The position numbers and the translations under genes were made by a program. A stretch of 64,000 nt of DNA from Allobosea sp. TND4EK4 (GTDB lineage Bacteria > Pseudomonadota > Alphaproteobacteria > Rhizobiales > Beijerinckiaceae): the NCBI RefSeq assembly GCF_900156025.1, contig NZ_FTMO01000002.1:62001-126000 (forward strand), given 5' to 3'. Shown one piece after another: positions 20,004-28,273 of this stretch. Below the pieces are notes generated by a model. The model was not told the DNA's origin. It saw only the letters and a program-made list of their open reading frames with translations, and did not search any database. Numbering within the stretch: the first letter of the stretch is position 1; each line of letters opens with the position of its first letter.

Positions 20004-21353
20004 ATGGCGAATCCGATTCTCACCAGCGGCGTCAGGCAGAATCTTCTGACCCTTCAGCAGACCCGCGACCAGCAGTCCGTTATTCAGAACCGGCTTTCGA
20101 CGGGCAAGAAGGTCAACTCGGCCATCGACAACCCGGTGAATTACTTCACCTCGCTCGGCCTCAGCGACCGGTCCAGCGCCCTCACCGGCCTGCTCGACGG
20201 CATCTCCAACGGCATCCAGACCATCACGGCCGCTTCTCAGGGCGTGGACGCGATCGCCAAGCTCGTCCAGTCGCTGCAATCGACCATCAAGCAGGCGCAG
20301 GCCGATACCGCAGCCAACCGCCCCGCCGCCATCGGCAGCGCGACCAACGGCACGATCACCGTCGGCGGCAAGATCGGCGGCACCACCTATACCGGCAACA
20401 AGAGTGCGAAGGACATCGCTCTCGACACCACGCTCGGCGGCGCCGGTAGCGCGGCGTCCTACAATTCCACGACGGGCGTCACCACGGATGCGACGCTCGG
20501 TCTCGGTGCCAACATCACCCTTTCGATCCGCGCCGGCAGCACCACCTTCGTTTCCACGACGCTGACGGGAACCTCCACGATCCGCGACGTCGTCAACGAG
20601 ATCAACCGCTCCGGCATCGCCAACGCATCGATCGACTCGAGCGGCAAGCTGAACGTCACCGGCACGGGCTCTTCCACGCTCCAGATCGGTATCGCCAGCA
20701 ACGCAGCGGCCAACACCGCGCTCGCCAACTCGCAGAGCGACACCAACAGCCAGAACGATCTGCTCGGCCTGCCGCTGACGACCGCGAACACCGGTATCCC
20801 GGCTGCCGCGGGCAATTCGACGGTCCGCACCAACCTGATCAACCAGTTCAACGACCTGACGAAGCAGATCGACCAATTGGCGAAGGATGCCGGCTATAAC
20901 GGCAAGAACCTGCTCGCCGGCGACAAGCTGTCGATCATCTTCAACGAGAAGACCGGCACCAACCAGGCCAAGCTCGATGTCCAGGGCGAAACCATCACGG
21001 CGGCCAATCTCGGCATCCTCCAGGCGGTCAGCGGCACCGCCGTCACCGGCCAGTTCAACATCCAGGACGACAACGCCCTGACAAACATGTCCGACATCCT
21101 GACCAGCGCCCTCACCTCGCTGCGCTCGACCTCCTCGACGCTCGGCTCCAGCCTGTCGGTGGTGCAGACCCGTCAGGACTTCACCAAGAACCTCGCGAAC
21201 ACGCTGACCACGGGCGCCGACAACCTCGTCGCGGCCGATTCCAACGCGGAAGGCGCGAGCCTGCTGGCCCTCAATACCCGCCAGCAGCTCTCCCAGACCG
21301 CATTGTCGCTGGCCAACCAGGCCGACCAGGGCGTCCTTCGCCTCTTCCAGTAA
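20004..21353 (+). CDS. fliC: Flagellin (second copy)
   Basis: The 449-aa product is clearly a paralogue of the preceding flagellin. Both share LSTGKKVNSA in the N-terminal region, LLDGISNGIQTITAASQG (here) against NLDGISNGIQTITAASQG, and the near-identical C-terminal third (FNDLT.QIDQLAKDAG, LSQTALSLANQADQ). Differences concentrate around residues 105-270, the surface-exposed part of the filament. The ATG at 20004 follows GGGGACC. A separate terminator between the copies means they can be transcribed independently. flbT begins 46 bases after its stop. Confidence 0.95.
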   Translation: MANPILTSGVRQNLLTLQQTRDQQSVIQNRLSTGKKVNSAIDNPVNYFTSLGLSDRSSALTGLLDGISNGIQTITAASQGVDAIAKLVQSLQSTIKQAQADTAANRPAAIGSATNGTITVGGKIGGTTYTGNKSAKDIALDTTLGGAGSAASYNSTTGVTTDATLGLGANITLSIRAGSTTFVSTTLTGTSTIRDVVNEINRSGIANASIDSSGKLNVTGTGSSTLQIGIASNAAANTALANSQSDTNSQNDLLGLPLTTANTGIPAAAGNSTVRTNLINQFNDLTKQIDQLAKDAGYNGKNLLAGDKLSIIFNEKTGTNQAKLDVQGETITAANLGILQAVSGTAVTGQFNIQDDNALTNMSDILTSALTSLRSTSSTLGSSLSVVQTRQDFTKNLANTLTTGADNLVAADSNAEGASLLALNTRQQLSQTALSLANQADQGVLRLFQ

Positions 21354-21398
21354 GGGGCTCCCGCCCCTTTTCCCTCCAGCCAGAAGGCTCAAGGCAAC

Positions 21399-21791
21399 AT
21401 GGCTCTCAAGGTCGAGCTCAAGCCGCGTGAACGGATCATCGTCGGCCAGGTGGTGATCCGCAACGACGAGCAGCGCACGCGCTTCTTCATCGAGGGCGAC
21501 GCGCCGATTTTGCGCGAGAAGGACATCCTGACCGCCACGACGGCCGATACGCCGGCGAAGAAGATCTACTTCGCGATCCAGCTGATGTACCTGGCGCAGG
21601 ACCCGACGCACCAGCACGAAACCTTCTTCACGCTCGTACGCGAGTTCCTCGAAGCTGCGCCGAGCGCTCTGCCGCATATTCACGAGATCAATAACCGCAT
21701 CTTAAGCGGCGACCTCTACAAGGCTCTGAAGGCAGCCAAGAAGCTGATCGCCTACGAAGCGGATCTCATCGAGCATGCAAAACGGGTTTAA
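21399..21791 (+). CDS. flbT: Flagellin mRNA regulator FlbT
   Basis: FlbT binds flagellin transcripts in Caulobacter and relatives and links their translation and decay to hook completion. The 130-aa protein matches the family along its full length (LKVELKPRERIIVG at the start, FFIEGDAPILREKDI, then YLAQDPTHQHETFF). AAGG precedes the ATG. Its last 17 bases overlap flaF, suggesting coupled translation. It follows the second flagellin and may be read from the same transcript. Confidence 0.95.
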   Translation: MALKVELKPRERIIVGQVVIRNDEQRTRFFIEGDAPILREKDILTATTADTPAKKIYFAIQLMYLAQDPTHQHETFFTLVREFLEAAPSALPHIHEINNRILSGDLYKALKAAKKLIAYEADLIEHAKRV

Positions 21792-22146
21792 CGCCTACGC
21801 CGCCGCCGCCAAGACCGCCCAAGCCGTCGTTTCTCCTCGAGAGCTCGAAGCCTCCCTCCTGATCAAGGCCGCGACACGGCTCCAGATCGTTGCCGACGAC
21901 TGGGAAGCGCGCAAGCGTGACCTAGAGGAAGCCCTGACCTATAATCGCCGGCTCTGGATGCTGCTCGTCAGTGCCGTCACGGCGGAGGACAATCCGCTCC
22001 CGGTCGGAATCAAGCAGAACATCCTGGCTCTGGCCAATTTCATCTTCAACCAGACGATCCAGATCAGCATCACTCCGCAGGCGCAGAGCCTCGGCGTGCT
22101 GATCGGCATCAACCGCGACATTGCCGCAGGCTTGCGCGGGCGCTGA
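21775..22146 (+). CDS. flaF: Flagellar biosynthesis regulator FlaF
   Basis: FlaF acts together with FlbT and as a flagellin secretion/translation factor in Alphaproteobacteria. The 123-aa product shows the family features: AYAAAAKTA near the start, RELEASLLIKAATRL, then NRRLWMLLVSAVTAEDNPLP and ILALANFIFNQTI. The ATG lies inside the end of flbT, 17 bases before its stop. A bidirectional terminator follows and separates it from the convergent flgL. Confidence 0.95.
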   Translation: MQNGFNAYAAAAKTAQAVVSPRELEASLLIKAATRLQIVADDWEARKRDLEEALTYNRRLWMLLVSAVTAEDNPLPVGIKQNILALANFIFNQTIQISITPQAQSLGVLIGINRDIAAGLRGR

Positions 22147-22163
22147 GCCCGACCACCTCCGCG

Positions 22164-22201
22164 AACGAAAGAAGCCGCCCGTTCGGGCGGCTTCTTTCGT
22201 T
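22164..22201. terminator. Bidirectional terminator between flaF and flgL
   Basis: A perfect 17-bp stem (AACGAAAGAAGCCGCCC / GGGCGGCTTCTTTCGTT) with a GTTC loop has A-rich and T-rich edges, so it can work for both convergent transcripts. Confidence 0.92.
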
Positions 22202-22226
22202 GTGAGACAGGCGACCCGGATCCCGC

Positions 22227-23747
22227 TCAGAGGTAGCTGGTCAGCGTCAGCTTCGAGAGCATCGCGGTAACCTGGTAGCTCGACTGGAGCTGGGTCTGAA
22301 CCGCCAGGATCTGGGCCGCGACATCTTCCTTCGACACATTCTGGACGCCGGACAGCGTTGTGGTCAGGTAATCCTGGGTCGTCTGGTGCCGGGTTTGCGC
22401 GCCTTTCAGCGCAGCCTGCGCCGAACCGAGTTCGGTGATGATCTCCGTCGGCTTCTGCGCCGTTCCTCCGAAGCCCAGCCTGTCGTTCACCCGGGCCGCC
22501 ATGGCTCCATAGCGCGCCTGCGAGTTCGGGTCGGCGGCCGAGAAGGTTTCCGCCGACATGATGGCGAACTGGGCGAGACCGATCTGGAAGGCCTGCTCGT
22601 TCGCCCGCGCCCCGACGCCGACGCGCTGGCCCTGGTCGACCTGCACCGTCGAGGTGCTGCGGGCCGGATCGGAGCCATCGTCGCCCTTGTACCAGATCAC
22701 CGTTGCCGTCGCCGCCGCGCCGGTATTGGAGGGCGGCGCCGTCGCCGTCGCGAAGGGCGGGCCGGGCACGCGCACCGGAGGGTTGCTCGCGCTGCCGGCG
22801 AAGAAATTCTGTGCCGCGACCTGGGAGGAAGCCGCCGAGAGCGTGGTCTGTGCCTCCGTGCCGAGCGCCGCACCGATGGCCGCCCGCAGATTCGCCGCCG
22901 TCGTGTTGACGTCGGGCCCGATCTCGAAGGTCGTGGAGGCCGGGCCGTTGCTCCCGTTCGCGCGCGCCGTGAGCTGGATGGTCGTGGTCGTGCCGTCGGG
23001 CAGGTTGAGCCCGATGCTGAGCACGTCTCCGACCAGCGGCTGGGCGGTGACGTTCACGCCGACATCGGCCGGGGGCCCGGCATTCAGCGTGGTGGTGATC
23101 GCCGTGCCGGTCGCGTTGGCGGTCGCGATCTTGAAGCCATAGGGGTGGACCGTCGGTTCTTCCGAGATCGTCGCCGTCGTGCCGCTGCCGCCGACGGTGA
23201 GCCGCCCCAGTCCCGAGCCGAGATCGGCCTGACGGCGCTCGTCGATCAGTTGCTTGACGCCGGCCCTGCCCGCGCCGTCGCCGTTCATGATCCGGTCGAA
23301 GCTGGCGGTCGGCTCGGTATCCGTGGTCTTGCCGGAGAACAGGTAGCGCCCGTTCACCGAATTGTTGAGGATATCGAGGGTCTGCTTCAGCTTGTCCGTC
23401 GCCAGGACCTGCGGGCCCGTCTGTCCGGTCGAACTGGGCAGATAGGAGTTGGCGGTCATGTTGTTGCGGGCGTCGCTCGCCAGCTTGCCGAAGGTGCTGA
23501 CGCCGTCCGACATCAGCTTGAGGTTCGTGCTCGACAGCTGAATGCCGTGCAGCCAGGAATCGATCGTCGCGAGCTTGGCGTTGAGGTCGAGGCTGACCGT
23601 GCGGTCGGTGCCGAGGCCGCCATAGGTCGTGCTCTTCTCCTGCGTCGCGAGCTGACGCTGGAGATCGTCGAACTGCGCGCGCTGGCCGACGAAGCTCGGG
23701 CCGCTCGCGGCGCGATAGGCGCCAGTCCCATAAGCGTTGATGGTCAT
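22227..23747 (-). CDS. flgL: Flagellar hook-associated protein 3 (FlgL)
   Basis: FlgL is the second hook-filament junction protein. The 506-aa product has flagellin-like terminal helices (FDDLQRQLATQEKSTTYGGL at the N-terminus, VAAQILAVQTQLQSSYQVTAML at the C-terminus) and NNSVNGRYLFSGKTTD, a hallmark of FlgL. The central 200 residues are Thr/Ala/Gly-rich and less conserved. It is last in the minus-strand group flgE-flgK-flgL and starts 7 bases after the flgK stop. Confidence 0.93.
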   Translation of the reverse strand: MTINAYGTGAYRAASGPSFVGQRAQFDDLQRQLATQEKSTTYGGLGTDRTVSLDLNAKLATIDSWLHGIQLSSTNLKLMSDGVSTFGKLASDARNNMTANSYLPSSTGQTGPQVLATDKLKQTLDILNNSVNGRYLFSGKTTDTEPTASFDRIMNGDGAGRAGVKQLIDERRQADLGSGLGRLTVGGSGTTATISEEPTVHPYGFKIATANATGTAITTTLNAGPPADVGVNVTAQPLVGDVLSIGLNLPDGTTTTIQLTARANGSNGPASTTFEIGPDVNTTAANLRAAIGAALGTEAQTTLSAASSQVAAQNFFAGSASNPPVRVPGPPFATATAPPSNTGAAATATVIWYKGDDGSDPARSTSTVQVDQGQRVGVGARANEQAFQIGLAQFAIMSAETFSAADPNSQARYGAMAARVNDRLGFGGTAQKPTEIITELGSAQAALKGAQTRHQTTQDYLTTTLSGVQNVSKEDVAAQILAVQTQLQSSYQVTAMLSKLTLTSYL

Positions 23748-23754
23748 CGCGGCC

Positions 23755-25626
23755 TCACACTCTCATCAGCACGTCCATCATCTCCTTGACCGTGGAAATG
23801 ATGCGGGCGTTGGCGGCATAGGCATTCTGCAGTTCGATCAGCTGCGACATCTCCTGGTCGACGCTGACCTGCGAGGTCGCCTGGAAGCGGCTCTGGATCG
23901 CTGCGAGCGCGACCTGCTGCCCCTGGTCGAGGCTCTTCGCGGAGGCGACGACCTGCCCCTGCGACGAGACGACCCTCTGCACATAGGAGGAGACCGTCAT
24001 GCTCGAGCTGGCATTGCCGCCGTCGAGCCCGACCGCGTTGGTGAAGGAGCGCTGGCTCTTCGTCAGCCTGTCCAGCATCAGCTGCGGCCGGGTGGCATCG
24101 CCCTGAGCGGTCGCCGGGCTGGTGCTGTAGACCGACAGCAGCGAGCGGTCGGCGATCAGCGCGGGATTGAGGGTGATGCGCCCGGCGTACCCGACCGTCT
24201 GGGAAACGCCTTCATAGGACCCGGTAAAGGCCTTCAAGCCGGAGCCGTCGACGAAGAAGGGCAGTTCGGCAGTGCCGCCGGCGGAGGAGAGCGCCGTGCT
24301 GGTCGGCCGCGCCGTCAGGCCCAGCACGTCGCGGGTGCCCGTCGCGCCGTCGTCGAGGATCTGCAGCGTCGAGCCAGTGGCGGAAACGGAGAAGCCGCCT
24401 CCGATCGCCAACTGGATCTGGGAGGCGACCGACGCCATGCCGCCCGAAAAGTCGATGCCGACGACCTGGTTGTTGACGTCCCCCTGTGCCGAAGCCGGCA
24501 GCGGCAGGGATGCGTTCGACTCGACGCGCACGAAGGTGAAGCGCCGCGTCTGCCCGCCCGGTGTGATCTGGTAGTCGAGCGTGATCGTGTTGCCCGATTG
24601 CAGGCCGGTGAGGTCGACCCCGAAGCCGCTCTGGGCTCCGCTCGTCGCAGCCGTGCCCGCGACCTCGCGGTCGGACAGCGCCTTCGACATCTGTGCGGCC
24701 ATCTCGTCGAGCTGGCCCTGGGCCTGCACCAGCGTCTTGTCGCGCAGCTCGATATTGGCCGCGATCGAGCCCGAGCGGAAGACGTTGTTGGCGATCGCAT
24801 CCGACGAATTGCCGGAGGCGTCCCGGATCGTGATCGTGCCGACGCCGCGCTGGGCCGGGTCCGTGCTCCAGCGGTCGCCGGGCCGCACATCCGAGTGCTG
24901 GTCGAAACCGAAGGTGACCGAGGCCTGGCCGTCGAAGATCTGGACGCCGGAGCCGGTCACGACGCTCACCGCGCCGCGCGCATCCTCGGTGGTCTTGATG
25001 TCGACATATTGCGACAGCTCGGAAAGGATCGAGTCGCGCTGATCCTTGAGCGTCGCGGCCGCGCTGTCGTTCTGGCTGGAGACGACGCGGGCATTGACCT
25101 TGGTCAGCGCGCCCAGCAGCTCGTTGACCTTGGCGACGGCCGTGCCGATCCCGGCCTCGGCTTGCGTCCGCAGGGCCTGAACGCCGTTAGACAGCGTGTT
25201 GAGCTGCCGTGCGAGCGTGCCCGCCGCGTCCAGCACCTGGGAACGCAGGCTATAGGAGGAGGGATCGTTCTGGAGGCCCTGAAGGGCGCCCGTGAACTTG
25301 TTGTAGATCGTATCGAGCGCGGTCGCGCTGCCGGGCGCACCGTAGAGCTGATCGAGATTGGACAGCGCCTTGGCGCGGGTCGAGGTATAGCCGGCCCCGG
25401 CCGATTCCTGCCAGAGCTGGCTCTGGACGATGGTGTCCAGCAGGCGCTGGACCTGCGTGTTCTGAACACCGATCTGCTGGCCGGAGAGGCTGTCGGCGGT
25501 CGAGACGACACGACGCACATAGCCCGCGGTCCCGGCATTGGCGACGTTCTGCGAGACGACGCCGATGCCGACCTGCGTGGCGTTGAGCCCGCTGATCGCC
25601 GTGCCGAGAGAGGTGCTGAGCCCCAT
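23755..25626 (-). CDS. flgK: Flagellar hook-associated protein 1 (FlgK)
   Basis: FlgK is the first hook-filament junction protein, 623 aa here. The N-terminal rod/hook signature STAISGLNATQVGIGVVSQN-type helix with NVANAGTAGYVRR, and the C-terminal VSVDQEMSQLIELQNAYAAN are clear. The ATG at 25626 is chosen because AGGAG lies 6 bases upstream; a TTG two codons earlier is less likely. It lies 53 bases after flgE and 7 bases before flgL, so the three form one operon in assembly order. Confidence 0.95.
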   Translation of the reverse strand: MGLSTSLGTAISGLNATQVGIGVVSQNVANAGTAGYVRRVVSTADSLSGQQIGVQNTQVQRLLDTIVQSQLWQESAGAGYTSTRAKALSNLDQLYGAPGSATALDTIYNKFTGALQGLQNDPSSYSLRSQVLDAAGTLARQLNTLSNGVQALRTQAEAGIGTAVAKVNELLGALTKVNARVVSSQNDSAAATLKDQRDSILSELSQYVDIKTTEDARGAVSVVTGSGVQIFDGQASVTFGFDQHSDVRPGDRWSTDPAQRGVGTITIRDASGNSSDAIANNVFRSGSIAANIELRDKTLVQAQGQLDEMAAQMSKALSDREVAGTAATSGAQSGFGVDLTGLQSGNTITLDYQITPGGQTRRFTFVRVESNASLPLPASAQGDVNNQVVGIDFSGGMASVASQIQLAIGGGFSVSATGSTLQILDDGATGTRDVLGLTARPTSTALSSAGGTAELPFFVDGSGLKAFTGSYEGVSQTVGYAGRITLNPALIADRSLLSVYSTSPATAQGDATRPQLMLDRLTKSQRSFTNAVGLDGGNASSSMTVSSYVQRVVSSQGQVVASAKSLDQGQQVALAAIQSRFQATSQVSVDQEMSQLIELQNAYAANARIISTVKEMMDVLMRV

Positions 25627-25679
25627 CGCCAACTCCTGTCGTTACCAACGACCCTCCTGGGCCGCCAGACTGCGCCGCC

Positions 25680-27077
25680 TCAGCGGATGATGTTGAAGAC
25701 CGAGGACAGCATTTCCTGAGCGGTGCTGATGACCTTGGTGTTGGCCGAATAGGCCTGCTGGGTGACGATCATCTTCGAGAACTCGTCGGCGATGTCGGTA
25801 TTGGACTGCTCGACATTGCCGCCGACCATCTGCGAGGTCCCGAGCCCGATGATCGGCGCGCCGGATTCGATCGTTTCCTCATATGCCCCGCCATCGAGCC
25901 GCTTCAGCGAGTTATCGGCGTTGAAGCGCGCGACGGAGATTTGGGCCAGAGCCACGACCTGGCCGTTCGAGAACGTGCCGATCACCTGCCCTTCGGCGGA
26001 GACCGAGACGCGGTCGAGCGTACCGGCCGTGTAGCCGTCCTGGCGAATGCTGCGCGCGTTGATCTGCCCGCTGACGTCACCGTTCTGGGTCAGCCCGTTG
26101 CCGCCGGTGGTGAGATTGATGCCGGAGATACTGGTGCCGTTGATCGTCATGGTCGGCAGTGTGATATCGCCCGTGCTGGGCGACACCATCTGCCCGGTCG
26201 TGCCGAAGCTGACGGTCTGGCCAGCCTGGACATAGGCGACCTGGCCTGCGGTCGTCGCGCTGGTGTTCTGTGCGACGAACAGGCCCCAGGTGCCGGTGGT
26301 GACCGGCGGACCGGCATTGCCGTTGTCGATCTTGGCCCAGCGCATTTCGACGCTCGTCGCTTTGCCGAGCGTGTCGTAGACGGTGACCGATCCGCCGGGG
26401 ATCGAGGTCGCCAGGAAGCTGCCGATGTTGTTGCCCATCACGGCGGCATTGGCCGCGTAAGGGTTGGGCGCCGTGCCAGCCGCCGTGACCGAGGCGGGGT
26501 TGAGGAATTCGGTGCCGCCCTGCGTCTTCTGTGTCGTCCCCGGCACGGCCGGGATATTGGCGCGGTACTCGATCGAGGTGGTGGCCTTGGCCGGGAACTG
26601 CTCCTTGGTGATGCGCAAGACCTCCGGCTGCGTCCCGACGAGCTGGCCGGTGACCTGGTCGATCTTCAGGCCCTTCAGGAAATACCCTGCGCCATTGACC
26701 AGATAGCCGTTGGCATCGAAGTCGAAATCGCCGCGGCGCGTATAGAGGTTCTTGTTGCTGAAGGTGGTGCTGGCGCCGACGCCGCTCTGGCGCTGATCGA
26801 CCACGAAGAAGCCGTCTCCGTTGAGCGCGACATTGGTGTCGATCCGGGTGGCATTGAGGTCGCCCTGGATCGTGTTCGTCGCCCGGCTGTAGGCGGCGAC
26901 CGAGCCCGAAATCTGCCGGTTCAGAGCCGAATCCGGCACCAGGTCTGAAAAGGTCGTGTCCACGCGCTTGTAGCCGGCCGTGCGGGAATTCGCGATGTTT
27001 CCGGAGATGTTCTCCAGCGCATAGGACTGCGCCGTCATCCCCGAAACCGCTGTCGTCAGCGCACTGAAAACACCCAT
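25680..27077 (-). CDS. flgE: Flagellar hook protein FlgE
   Basis: FlgE polymerises into the hook. The 465-aa protein starts with the axial-protein helix (GVFSALTTAVSGMTAQSYAL, NISGNIANSRTAGYKR) and ends with the matching C-terminal helix (DIADEFSKMIVTQQAYSANT). The FlgE-type central beta domains contain NGDGFFVV and LYTRRGDFDFDANGYLVN. The ATG at 27077 is the only one consistent with the family; the upstream frame is not hook-like. A strong sigma-54-type promoter lies about 60-75 bases upstream. Confidence 0.95.
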   Translation of the reverse strand: MGVFSALTTAVSGMTAQSYALENISGNIANSRTAGYKRVDTTFSDLVPDSALNRQISGSVAAYSRATNTIQGDLNATRIDTNVALNGDGFFVVDQRQSGVGASTTFSNKNLYTRRGDFDFDANGYLVNGAGYFLKGLKIDQVTGQLVGTQPEVLRITKEQFPAKATTSIEYRANIPAVPGTTQKTQGGTEFLNPASVTAAGTAPNPYAANAAVMGNNIGSFLATSIPGGSVTVYDTLGKATSVEMRWAKIDNGNAGPPVTTGTWGLFVAQNTSATTAGQVAYVQAGQTVSFGTTGQMVSPSTGDITLPTMTINGTSISGINLTTGGNGLTQNGDVSGQINARSIRQDGYTAGTLDRVSVSAEGQVIGTFSNGQVVALAQISVARFNADNSLKRLDGGAYEETIESGAPIIGLGTSQMVGGNVEQSNTDIADEFSKMIVTQQAYSANTKVISTAQEMLSSVFNIIR

Positions 27078-27136
27078 GGAACCCTCACCTCGACCGGCAC
27101 ACCCGCAAGGGCGGCCCACAACTCGAGGCGAAATTC

Positions 27137-27152
27137 TGCACGCCGCATGCCA
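27137..27152 (-). promoter_or_regulatory. Sigma-54 promoter for flgE-flgK-flgL
   Basis: On the minus strand the site reads TGGCATGCGGCGTGCA, with GG-N10-GC and matches to TGGCACG-N4-TTGCA at all but two fixed positions. A start near 27126 would give a leader of about 50 bases before flgE. Confidence 0.65.
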
Positions 27153-27253
27153 CGGCACGCGCCATGTCTTTTCAAGGGCTTGGATGCTTTACGAGAGGTT
27201 TCGCGACAGCTTCCGCCATGCAGAATCTGTCGCAGCCGGCAGTTTCTGCCGGG

Positions 27254-28258
27254 TCAGCCCTGCTCAGCCTTCCCGCCGCGCCAGTTCGCGAAGTCGCCCG
27301 CCACCTCCGAGAGCGTCGGGGCCTGCGCCTCGACGAAGGGCAGCGGCCGGCACACCGCCAGCGCCGCCAGCCCGATGCGTGCGGTGAGCATGCCGTTGAT
27401 CACGCCCTCTCCCAGCTTGGCCGAGAGCTTGGCGGCGAGCCCCTGCCCCAGCACCTGCTGGATCACCGCGTCGCCCGCTGCCATGCCTCCGGTCAGCACG
27501 AGGTGGTTGAGCACCTGGCGGGCGAGCCTGAGCAGGCCGAGCGTCCCCGGCCGCCCAGCATAGATCCCGGCGATGCTGCGCAGCAGCCGCGCACAGGCCA
27601 CCAGCACGAAAACGACATCCACGATCGCCCGCGGACTGACAGCCGTCACCAGGGAGACCCGGCGGGCCGCGATGGCGATCTGCGCCTGCGCCTGCGCATC
27701 CAGCGGCACCAGCAGGGTCCGTTCCGCGACGCTGAGCACGTCGCGCGGCGCGAAGAGTTGCGGCAGCGCCGCATCCAGCTCCGCGCGCCCCTTCGCTGTC
27801 TCCGCGCGCCCCTTGTAGAGACTCGCGAGGTCTCCCGCCAAAGACTTGGCGTCGTCCAGCGTTCCGCCGAGAAGCAGGCCGCTCGCCCGCTCGCGCAGCG
27901 CCTCGACCTTGCGCTCGCGCAGGATGTCGCGCAGCACCCGTCCAAGCATGACCAGGAGCGCGAACCCGGCCACCACCGCGCAGGCGAGCGCGGCATAGCC
28001 GAGCACGGGGTTCTGGCTCATCAGGCTCGTGACGGTGTTCTGGGCCCAGACGCCGGCCGCAAGCGCCAGAAATCCCGAGAGGCCTGCGACGAAGAGCGAG
28101 CCGAACGAGAAACGCCGCCTCGCGACCGGCGCGGCCGCGGCCTCGACGAGATCGATCGGCTCGCTTTCCGGCAGGACCGCGACATCGCCGTGGCCGAGGC
28201 GCAGCTCGCCTTCGGCTGCCGGCTCGCCGAGGCGGATCGCGCGTGGCGCCTTGCTCAT
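27254..28258 (-). CDS. ycjF: YcjF-family inner membrane protein
   Basis: The 334-aa product belongs to the YcjF/TIGR01620 (DUF697) family of inner membrane proteins that accompany the ATPase-like YcjX. After a soluble N-terminus of about 50 residues it has two adjacent membrane helices (FVAGLSGFLALAAGVWA, GYAALACAVVAGFALLVML), and the DUF697 part contains NHLVLTGGMAAGDAVIQQVL and further hydrophobic segments. The molecular role is not established; in enterobacteria the pair is envelope-stress induced. It starts 15 bases after ycjX. Confidence 0.88.
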   Translation of the reverse strand: MSKAPRAIRLGEPAAEGELRLGHGDVAVLPESEPIDLVEAAAAPVARRRFSFGSLFVAGLSGFLALAAGVWAQNTVTSLMSQNPVLGYAALACAVVAGFALLVMLGRVLRDILRERKVEALRERASGLLLGGTLDDAKSLAGDLASLYKGRAETAKGRAELDAALPQLFAPRDVLSVAERTLLVPLDAQAQAQIAIAARRVSLVTAVSPRAIVDVVFVLVACARLLRSIAGIYAGRPGTLGLLRLARQVLNHLVLTGGMAAGDAVIQQVLGQGLAAKLSAKLGEGVINGMLTARIGLAALAVCRPLPFVEAQAPTLSEVAGDFANWRGGKAEQG

Positions 28259-28273
28259 GCTAGCAGCCTCCCC

